Positions 26,202-32,130 of a stretch of 32,130 nucleotides of DNA are shown piece by piece. A model generated the notes under the pieces. The model worked only from the letters and a program-made list of their open reading frames with translations. It was not told the origin of the DNA and ran no database searches. Within the stretch, counting starts at the first letter, position 1. Each line of letters begins with the position of its first letter. The stretch is from Sphingobacteriales bacterium (lineage in GTDB: Bacteria; Bacteroidota; Bacteroidia; Chitinophagales; UBA2359). The stretch covers positions 1 through 32,130 of the forward strand of contig JADJJT010000004.1 in assembly GCA_016706405.1 (NCBI GenBank). Reading direction: 5' to 3'. The position numbers were made by a program, and so were the translations under genes.

Positions 26202-27257
26202 TTAAAATAATTGTCTTAACTCATTATATCTGTCCCAACTGTAATTCCCTTTTCCATCTAATGAATTTTTATTGTAAATCCTTGTGAGTGCTCTGTTGTT
26301 TCCAATGTTCTGAATAATTGTCGTGTTGTTGTTTATTAACTCAATTTCAGAATAAAGATGCCATTCAGTTAGTTGTGCTAAATATTCCGGTGTTGTTCTA
26401 TTTGCTCCATCACTTAGAAATTGAAACTTCTCTAAAAACGAAGTTGTGGAAACAGTATTGATAATGGCTAATATTTCTTCCATTGTATTCTGTTGACCAG
26501 AAAGTAAATCCCATAGTTCATTGGCAACCAGAGATTCGTTAGTCGCAAAATATTTATTCATGTTGATAATAGAGCCAAGAAATCGTGGCTTGTTGTAACT
26601 TGTAACAGCTTCATTGGCCGGATTTACAGTTGGGTCAAATGGAAAGCCTATATAAAAATGAATTTGTTTGCCTGGGAAGTGATTATAAAGTGCTGCCTTG
26701 CCTTCAAGAATTTTTTGTTTTTCGCCTTTCATTTCTCCTGAATTCGGCTTAACCGATTTTAGTTCAATGGCGATAACACTTGAAGCATCTTCAATAAAAA
26801 CATCAGCGGAAAAGTCCATTGCATTTATGGTAGCATCATTGTATTGTGCAAAAAGCAAAGCGTTTTCAGCGTTAAGATTTGGAGTTGAAGTGGTATTGCT
26901 CAAGTCTGCAATTATTTGAGCAATATGATTTCTTTGACTTTGGGTTATTGGTAAGTTACCAAGTCGCTTTGAAGTATATTCTCTTTTTTCACCATTGCTT
27001 AAATGGTGAGCAACATTTTCAAAGAACGTTTGCCCTAAGGTTGTATTTAAACCTTGTAGCCAACTACTAAGACTTATGAAAAATGGTGTGTCTGAAACTT
27101 TACCATTTAGTTTGTCTGAAAATGCTCTTAAAAATGATTCGTGAAATGGAGCATTTCTGTTGTTTGACGCATCTTCTGGGAAACTCTCAAATCGAGTTAC
27201 TAAGGTTTTTATAACCTCAATTGATATTTTTTCTTTTTGCTTATTTGACAATGCCAT
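26202..27257 (-). CDS. TdeIII-like type II restriction endonuclease
   Basis: 351 residues. The N-terminus (MALSNKQKEKISIEVIKTLV, then TRFESFPEDASNNRNAPFHE) is characteristic of the TdeIII family as I know it. A PD-(D/E)XK nuclease core is visible: Asp in SADVFIEDA at about residue 150, followed by AIELKSVKPN with Glu and Lys at about 164-166. A third family mark is HFYIGFPFDPTVNPAN. It cuts unmethylated DNA and is the last gene of the restriction-modification operon, 1 base after the AIPR gene stop. The cut site of this protein cannot be read from sequence. The family member TdeIII is reported to cut GGNCC. The frame is complete. Confidence 0.82.
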   Translation of the reverse strand: MALSNKQKEKISIEVIKTLVTRFESFPEDASNNRNAPFHESFLRAFSDKLNGKVSDTPFFISLSSWLQGLNTTLGQTFFENVAHHLSNGEKREYTSKRLGNLPITQSQRNHIAQIIADLSNTTSTPNLNAENALLFAQYNDATINAMDFSADVFIEDASSVIAIELKSVKPNSGEMKGEKQKILEGKAALYNHFPGKQIHFYIGFPFDPTVNPANEAVTSYNKPRFLGSIINMNKYFATNESLVANELWDLLSGQQNTMEEILAIINTVSTTSFLEKFQFLSDGANRTTPEYLAQLTEWHLYSEIELINNNTTIIQNIGNNRALTRIYNKNSLDGKGNYSWDRYNELRQLF

Positions 27258-27258
27258 A

Positions 27259-29103
27259 TTATTCGGTTATAAATTCATTAAGTGTTTTTGTAAATTTTAA
27301 TTCAAAATTCGAAAAGACTTGCTCACCTCTTTGGACTTTATCAACAGTTTTGTAAAGAATCTTTTCCTTCTCTCTTGTATCTAAATTAGTCAAGTTGGAA
27401 TAATCCTTAACTACTATTTCAATTAGGTAGTCGATAATTGAATGAAAAGCGGTCTCATTTTTTGAAATTTTGAAATGCCGCGAAACAATATTGTTTATTA
27501 ATTCATTTTGCTTTAACAATTCTTCTCCATCAAGCTCTTCGAAGTTTTTCTTATTCTTTTCTTTCCTAAAATATCTTTCAATATTATCTATATCAAGGTC
27601 TTTGCAAATAAATTTATAAAATAGATATAGCAGATGGAATCGTAGTTTTTTATTTTCTGGGTGTTTTTCGTCAAGATAATCATCTAGGATTTTATAAACC
27701 GATGTAGTTACTTGATAAAGTTTAATAAATCTATCTTCGAAAATAATGTCAATTAAGTCGCTTGTGGTTTTATCAAAGTAGCCCGAAACTTTATGAGGCA
27801 TATATAAAAGTGTTGAAAATATTGCCCTTAGGATATCATTTATGTTCACTATGTAATCAAAGTCACCCAATCCGCCTTCTGATATGGAGTTTTGACGCTT
27901 GTATGTAAATGAACTATTAAGAAATTTATTCTTACTAAAAACATCTTCTAAGTCTTTTTGAATATTTGTAATTGAAACCAAATCTTTTTCTGAAATGCCG
28001 TTTTGGCTATTTGTTCTTATGGTTATTTTTTCATATTCATCGTCACTGGCAATTATTATTTTTACTGGAACTTTTACCAAGTCAATATTTTTTGAGTTGG
28101 ATTTAAAAATATTATAAATGCTATTTGCAGTCTGACAACCATTAACAATGTTTACAGGAGAAACAATAAAATTTTCAACTGCGGGTTTTATATCCTTCGT
28201 TGTTATTGTTAAGCCATTATTATATAGATGAAACTTTGTTGGTTCGTTAGATAAAGTTGTTTCAATTTTCTCATTTACTTCAGTTGGTCCCAGATAAAGA
28301 CGAATGTTATTTTTAAAAACATCTGGATATAACACTCTCATGTTATTATCCTTCTTCGGAGCAATACAGTCAAGAAGTTCTCTTGCAGTTACAAACCCAA
28401 TCAAATACGTCTCTTTATCTAACCTGCAATTATCCTTATTTATTATGAGTTTATATTCGTTTGAGTTGAATTGTTCAAATAGCTCATTTAATTTTTTGGA
28501 GCCTTCTAAATGAATAATAACATTGCCAAATGCAGCATATTGATTTTTAAGAAACTCAATATCCGAATTCCAATCCTTTCTGAGATTTGCAATATCGTTT
28601 TCATCTTTTTCAGTATAAAATGTCAAAACAAAAGAAGCTTCTAATTCGGGGTCTTCCTTAATCTTTGATATAAAATTTGCTAGACGAAGCAATTCTTTTT
28701 GATATCCAGATATGCCTTCACCTTTTATAACCTTGATTGGAATATTTACAAAATTTATAAAGTCACCAATTTTAGCATTTGTGCTCTTTTTAGTCTGAAT
28801 AAGGTGAAATTCAATTTTATGATTATTATCCTTTATCGCTTTTATAACTTCTTCGATATTGTCTTCGAGAGAAAATATTTTATTCCCTATGAGCAGGAAA
28901 AAGGCATCACCTCCTTGTGCAGTTCCAAGTGAAATTTCTTTACCAATTTTCTGTTTTGCATTATAGGATTGGCTGGAATATTCCCAACAATGAAGAGAAT
29001 TTACAAACCATTCAAACTTAACACTCGGATTTTTTGATTTATCTTTTTTATCAAAATTAGCTTCTATAAACTTGTCAGTGTATCTCTCTATTTTTTGCTT
29101 CAT
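27259..29103 (-). CDS. AIPR-family protein (abortive phage infection type)
   Basis: 614 residues. The AIPR core is recognisable at about residues 295-330: YNNGLTITTKDI followed by VSPVNIVNGCQTANSIYNIF, the most conserved family block. The N-terminal part contains a restriction-endonuclease-like pattern with FHLIQTKKS at about residue 100 (Gln-x-Lys), as in many AIPR proteins. AIPR proteins are associated with phage abortive infection and restriction systems, but their reaction is not settled. Here the gene is placed between the methyltransferase (3-base gap) and the TdeIII-like nuclease (1-base gap), so it is very likely part of the same restriction-modification system. Confidence 0.85.
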   Translation of the reverse strand: MKQKIERYTDKFIEANFDKKDKSKNPSVKFEWFVNSLHCWEYSSQSYNAKQKIGKEISLGTAQGGDAFFLLIGNKIFSLEDNIEEVIKAIKDNNHKIEFHLIQTKKSTNAKIGDFINFVNIPIKVIKGEGISGYQKELLRLANFISKIKEDPELEASFVLTFYTEKDENDIANLRKDWNSDIEFLKNQYAAFGNVIIHLEGSKKLNELFEQFNSNEYKLIINKDNCRLDKETYLIGFVTARELLDCIAPKKDNNMRVLYPDVFKNNIRLYLGPTEVNEKIETTLSNEPTKFHLYNNGLTITTKDIKPAVENFIVSPVNIVNGCQTANSIYNIFKSNSKNIDLVKVPVKIIIASDDEYEKITIRTNSQNGISEKDLVSITNIQKDLEDVFSKNKFLNSSFTYKRQNSISEGGLGDFDYIVNINDILRAIFSTLLYMPHKVSGYFDKTTSDLIDIIFEDRFIKLYQVTTSVYKILDDYLDEKHPENKKLRFHLLYLFYKFICKDLDIDNIERYFRKEKNKKNFEELDGEELLKQNELINNIVSRHFKISKNETAFHSIIDYLIEIVVKDYSNLTNLDTREKEKILYKTVDKVQRGEQVFSNFELKFTKTLNEFITE

Positions 29104-29106
29104 TAA

Positions 29107-30684
29107 TTACTTATCTTTTAAATGAAAAATTATCTCAGCATAAGCACCTTTATCTTTTTCAGTTCGGTTTAATACTGGTCGTTTATATTGATTAACTATA
29201 TGCATACCGGCATTTTCTGCAATGGTCGGATACATATTGTATTTGTCGTTTGCTACAAGGAAAATATCATAATCGTCAACGAGATATTTTTTTGCGTTAT
29301 TCAAAACATCACTAAGCCCTTGAATGTAGCTTTGTTTCGCTTCTCGTCCTTGTCCTTTGAAAAGTGGTCCGATTTCTAATTCGTCTTTTCGTTCAAAGCC
29401 AAACAAATCATAAGCATATGCGTGTTGCTCGTGATAGTCAATTAAACCAACATAAGGTGGTGATGAAAAAATTCCTTTGATTTTTTGTTTCTCCACAAGT
29501 TTTGCAAAATCAGGATTGATTTTATTAAGTCCTTCTACAATGTCAATGTTTCTGCTGTCACCTGTCAAGCAAGTGTGAAATGTGTCTTTTCTTAGCTTGT
29601 CATACTGAGCTAATCTTTTTACAGTGTCCTTTGAATATGTTTCCCACCATTTAAGAATTGAAAACAATGGCTTACACATTTTTCCATGTTTACCGCAGTA
29701 ATATGTTGCCGTGATTGGTTCTAGTAATGTCGCTAAGTCAGCATGTGTAGTTGCTCTGCAACTTCTAATTGTGCGACTTAGAATAACGCTAACAATTTTT
29801 TTTGTGTCGGGATTTTTAATCTTTTTGATTTCATCAAACACAAACTGAATTTCATCTCGAATGTGTTGAGTATACCATTTGTCAAGGAACGAATCTTCTT
29901 TGTCTTGACGCAATTTTATTTTATACTCCTTTACGAGTTTATCAAAAGTTGGCAAAAATTCCTTTTCCTTTTCTTCACCATAAGTCTTTTCGTCAATCTC
30001 CTTCCTTTTTACTTTGTATTTGTATTCCGGAACTGGAAAATACTTGTTGTTGAAAACATACAACTCTTTTAAAAGTCTGTCTTCAAATTCAAGCGTTTTG
30101 TGGTCTGCTAAAAATGATTTTAATGCTTTAGATATTCTGTCTATTTCAGTTTGAACATCAACAAGGTTATATTTTGTAACCTTACAATTACCAATCATTG
30201 CATTAAATGCAGAAACATCATTGCCAACTGCATGAATTCCTAACTCACAAGCTTGAACCATTGTAGTTCCACTTCCTGAAAATGGGTCGTAAACAATGTC
30301 TCCGGGCTTGAAATAAACTTCCTTCTTGAATTTGTCGGTGTGGTTGTCAAGAAAATATTCAACTAACTGCGGAATAAATTTTCCTTTGTATGGATGAAGT
30401 CTGTGAACGTGTTTTGTAGTCTCGGCTTCCTTGTATTGTTCAAATGATAAAGCCCAGTTCAAATCTTCACCAAGCTGTTCTTTCCATTCTTCTTGTCTCG
30501 ATTTTTTTTGGTCTTTGTAATATTCAATCAGTTCTTCTTTGATTACTTGTGTAGAACCATTGTCACCTATTTTTTTTATCCTGCCGTATTGGATAAGATA
30601 GGAAATGTTAGAAGTAGTAACATTTTTGTCCAAATATTCTGTCGCCCACTGGCTTGCTTCTTTTATTGATAGTAATTCTGCCAT
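29107..30684 (-). CDS. DNA methyltransferase of the restriction-modification system
   Basis: 525 residues; an amino-group DNA methyltransferase that protects the host sites. The S-adenosylmethionine motif YDPFSGSGTTMVQACE is at about residue 135 and the catalytic motif FSSPPYVGLIDYHEQ at about 408. SPPY favours N4-cytosine methylation but does not exclude adenine. Some 270 residues between the motifs probably hold target recognition. The N-terminus (LLSIKEASQWATEYLDKNVT, then SNISYLIQYGRI) looks like a small helix-turn-helix. It lies 1 base after the C-protein gene and 3 bases before the AIPR gene. The sequence specificity is not readable. Confidence 0.88.
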   Translation of the reverse strand: MAELLSIKEASQWATEYLDKNVTTSNISYLIQYGRIKKIGDNGSTQVIKEELIEYYKDQKKSRQEEWKEQLGEDLNWALSFEQYKEAETTKHVHRLHPYKGKFIPQLVEYFLDNHTDKFKKEVYFKPGDIVYDPFSGSGTTMVQACELGIHAVGNDVSAFNAMIGNCKVTKYNLVDVQTEIDRISKALKSFLADHKTLEFEDRLLKELYVFNNKYFPVPEYKYKVKRKEIDEKTYGEEKEKEFLPTFDKLVKEYKIKLRQDKEDSFLDKWYTQHIRDEIQFVFDEIKKIKNPDTKKIVSVILSRTIRSCRATTHADLATLLEPITATYYCGKHGKMCKPLFSILKWWETYSKDTVKRLAQYDKLRKDTFHTCLTGDSRNIDIVEGLNKINPDFAKLVEKQKIKGIFSSPPYVGLIDYHEQHAYAYDLFGFERKDELEIGPLFKGQGREAKQSYIQGLSDVLNNAKKYLVDDYDIFLVANDKYNMYPTIAENAGMHIVNQYKRPVLNRTEKDKGAYAEIIFHLKDK

Positions 30685-30685
30685 T

Positions 30686-30988
30686 TTATTTGTTTTTAGT
30701 TACTCCGTATTTAATTGTTTTTTCAGCAACTTTGAGTGCTTGAATTCCCAAGTCTTCGTCTTGAATTTCGTAAAGAATTTTCTCACTCAAATATTGAATA
30801 AGCAAGGATTCTTTGTCGAGTTCAAGTATGTCAGCCAACTTAGTAATTTGTTCTCTTGTGGCTTTTCTCTCTCCACGTTCAATTTTACTGAGTATAGCTG
30901 TGTCAATGTCGAGTTGAGCAGAAACGTGTCGCAATAGCAACCCTTTTTTCTCTCTTTTCTCTCTGATTATTTCTCCGGTCGTTTTCAA
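30686..30988 (-). CDS. XRE-type controller (C) protein
   Basis: 100 residues when started at TTG (30986-30988; first residues MKTTGEIIREKREKKGLLLR). The helix-turn-helix is at about residues 16-40 (HVSAQLDIDTAILSKIERGE) in the usual short XRE layout. A longer open frame reaches 31072, but the promoter -7 box and an operator-like palindrome lie inside that extension, so the longer start cannot be used by this promoter. C proteins time restriction gene expression by binding their own promoter. Here the gene is first in the operon, and the palindrome at 31004-31020 overlaps the promoter. The C-terminal part beyond the HTH (LLIQYLSEKILYEIQDEDLG) is probably for dimerisation. Confidence 0.82.
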   Translation of the reverse strand: MKTTGEIIREKREKKGLLLRHVSAQLDIDTAILSKIERGERKATREQITKLADILELDKESLLIQYLSEKILYEIQDEDLGIQALKVAEKTIKYGVTKNK

Positions 30989-31003
30989 TTTGAAAATATT
31001 AAC

Positions 31004-31020
31004 TTGACAATATTTGTCAA
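31004..31020. promoter_or_regulatory. Candidate C-protein operator
   Basis: Perfect inverted repeat TTGACA-ATATT-TGTCAA, overlapping the -7 box at one edge and lying over the expected transcription start. This suggests autorepression, or timed control, by the XRE protein encoded next. Confidence 0.65.
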
Positions 31021-31050
31021 ATGTAAAAAGACTTTTTGATTTGGTCGCAA
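31018..31050 (-). promoter_or_regulatory. Promoter of the restriction-modification operon
   Basis: On the minus strand TTG (31048-31050), 22 bases, then TACATTTG (31018-31025), a full TAnnTTTG match. Expected start of transcription is near 31011, about 22 bases before the TTG start codon. Confidence 0.65.
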
Positions 31051-31126
31051 TAAACTTTAAAGATTTTATCAACAGTCTGCAAACTTGTCAAGAAGTCGGG
31101 TGGTGGGTGGGCTTGGGTGCGATTGG

Positions 31127-31189
31127 GCAAAATTAAATGTGCTGCAAATTGTGTCGGCTTGTGCTTGGCTTTGCAGCTCTTTTAATTTT
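31127..31189. repeat. Hairpin repeat H4 (GCTCTTTT/AAATGTGC family, opposite orientation)
   Basis: Arms of 21 bases (31127-31147 and 31169-31189) pair except at the two T-T positions. Here AAATGTGC is in the left arm and GCTCTTTT in the right, reversed relative to H1-H3. It lies upstream of the C-protein promoter, between it and E7. Confidence 0.7.
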
Positions 31190-31264
31190 GCGAAGCGTTG
31201 GCATTTTGTCTGTCCGTTTTCCCGTTCGTTTTTTTGTTGGTTGTGTCGTCTTTTAGCATGACCG

Positions 31265-31388
31265 GTAACGTTCGGGGCTTGGCGAAGGTGGCGATTTTTA
31301 CCACAAATGTTGATGCGGAGAACCAAACTTTGATTAACCACAAATGTGTCTGCGTAGCACTGAACCGCCACTTTTGCCAAACCCGTGT
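31265..31388. repeat. attC-like palindromic site E7 (long type), split by IS copy 3
   Basis: GTAAC (31265-31269), arm TTGGC-GAAG-GTGGC (31279-31292), matching arm GCCAC-TTTT-GCCAA (31367-31380), then ACCCGTGT, where the IS begins. The GAAG/TTTT module is as in E5 and E6. The bases before AAC match the unit head at 26057 only weakly (6/8). Confidence 0.72.
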
Positions 31389-32130
31389 GCCTGTTGCACA
31401 ACTCAAAGGTAGTGAAAAATTAATATACAAAAAAAATTTGGTGAAATATTTTTAAAAAGAATAGGAAAATTCAATAATTTGTAGTATATTTGCCTGCATT
31501 ATGCAAGGACGAAAACAACTGACCCCGCAACTATTTTACCAACTAAGTTTAGACCAATTAGTTCCGGAAGATAATTTTTACCGCCGAATAAACAACCACC
31601 TCAATCTCGATTTTTCTGTACCCAGCTACCAAGCAGTATTACGGCTCCGAAGGGCAGCAAAGTATAGACCGGTGGTGTTTTTCAAAATTTTGTTGGTGGG
31701 CTACCTCAACAATATCAACAGCGACCGCGCTTTGCTTGCCTACTGCAACAACTGCCTTGATGTTCGCCTGTTTTGGGCTACGACCTCAACGAATCGCTGC
31801 CTCGGCACTCGACCATTAGCCGCACACGGCAAACTGTTTGGCGAGGAAGTATTTTTGGGTTTATTCAGAAAAATTCTGTCGCTTTGCGTAAAATCCGGAA
31901 TGGTGCGCGGCAAACGCCAGGCGGTCGATAGCGCCTTCATCAAAGCCAATGCCAGCATGGATAGTTTGGTCGAAAAAGAGGTTTTAGAAGATGCCTCAGC
32001 CTTTGTGTCGGAATTAGAAGAAAACAGCGAATTTAAAGTAACTACCGAGCGCAAAAATTGGTAGAGCGGCACCACAAATGGAAAGAAGAGGCCTACAAAG
32101 ATATGCCCGCCGGCAACAATAAATCGGACG
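31389..32130 (+). mobile_element. IS1182-family insertion sequence, copy 3 (cut by window end)
   Basis: The left end, the 112-base leader with its TATATTTG box and the first 630 bases of the transposase gene are the same as in copies 1 and 2. It is inserted at the same point of an attC-like site (E7) and in the same orientation. The right end lies beyond the window. Confidence 0.88.
31501..32130 (+). pseudogene. IS1182-family transposase, copy 3, partial and frameshifted
   Basis: Start MQGRKQLTPQLFYQLSLDQL. The frame stays open to 32064, but it is kept open by compensating indels: extra T near 31616, missing C near 31670, missing T near 31772 and further ones. These scramble short stretches, for example where copy 1 reads VRLFLGYDLNE. 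It then breaks at GCGCAAAAATTGG (one A fewer than in copy 1). Homopolymer lengths differ from both other copies, which points to uncorrected sequence errors or independent decay. The catalytic part is outside the window. Confidence 0.82.

Noticed and set aside
1..32130. Integron or other site-specific recombinase gene
   Set aside because: No tyrosine or serine recombinase signature was found in any frame. If the array is active, the enzyme must be encoded elsewhere.
1..32130. CRISPR array, tRNA or rRNA genes
   Set aside because: No evenly spaced identical direct repeats and no tRNA- or rRNA-like sequence were seen. The repeats present are palindromic and far apart.

Overview
This window looks like the accessory part of a Bacteroidota chromosome or contig. 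The signs are AT-rich coding sequence, promoters of the TAnnTTTG type, a grasp-with-spasm RiPP cluster, and lipoprotein and TolC signal peptides typical of that phylum. Every host-like gene lies on the minus strand. The only plus-strand genes are the transposase genes of three IS1182-family copies.

Layout. 1-7266: a TetR-controlled efflux operon transcribed right to left (regulator, small membrane protein, His-rich lipoprotein, cupin, TolC, membrane-fusion protein, RND pump). Its distal four genes are full of single-base indels. 7724-15300: a RiPP biosynthesis and export cluster (precursor with a Gly-Gly leader, terminator, secreted unknown, ATP-grasp GwsG, small ORF, SPASM protein GwsS, C39-peptidase ABC exporter, HlyD). 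15427-17220: IS copy 1. 17223-21573: a two-gene unit, an unknown DNA-binding-like protein and an UPF1-like helicase with a degenerate kinase-like N-terminus. 21627-22387: one unknown gene with an apparent frameshift. 22505-22692: a tiny geneless unit carrying a promoter. 22812-24589: IS copy 2. 24592-25940: one gene encoding a HEPN-like protein. 26057-31269: a four-gene restriction-modification operon (C protein, DNA methyltransferase, AIPR protein, TdeIII-like endonuclease). 31389 to the end: IS copy 3, cut by the window edge.

Main observation. The units from 7.7 kb onward are separated by seven imperfect palindromes (E1-E7) of the form RTAAC/CGAAC-stem-GTTA/GTTC. The arms differ but the architecture is conserved, with bulged bases and wobble modules. 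The bases just after GTT of one site are the reverse complement of the bases just before AAC of the next site: 13/14, 11/13, 10/10, 10/10 and 9/9 for five units, and a weak 6/8 for the restriction-modification unit. This is the head/tail relation expected of integron cassettes, whose R'' and R' half-sites pair in the circular form. Read on the reverse complement, every gene points the same way and ends next to an attC-like site. The array looks like an integron-like cassette array carrying a RiPP cluster, helicase, HEPN and restriction-modification cargo. No integrase is visible in the window.

All three IS1182-family copies sit at the same position and in the same orientation inside the conserved TGTTA core of three different sites. 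This implies site-specific targeting of the attC-like palindrome. A second hairpin family (H1-H4, GCTCTTTT paired with AAATGTGC around two T-T mismatches) lies near cassette ends. Indels are concentrated in the IS copies and in 1-5800, so sequencing or polishing artefacts are a serious alternative to real gene decay there.
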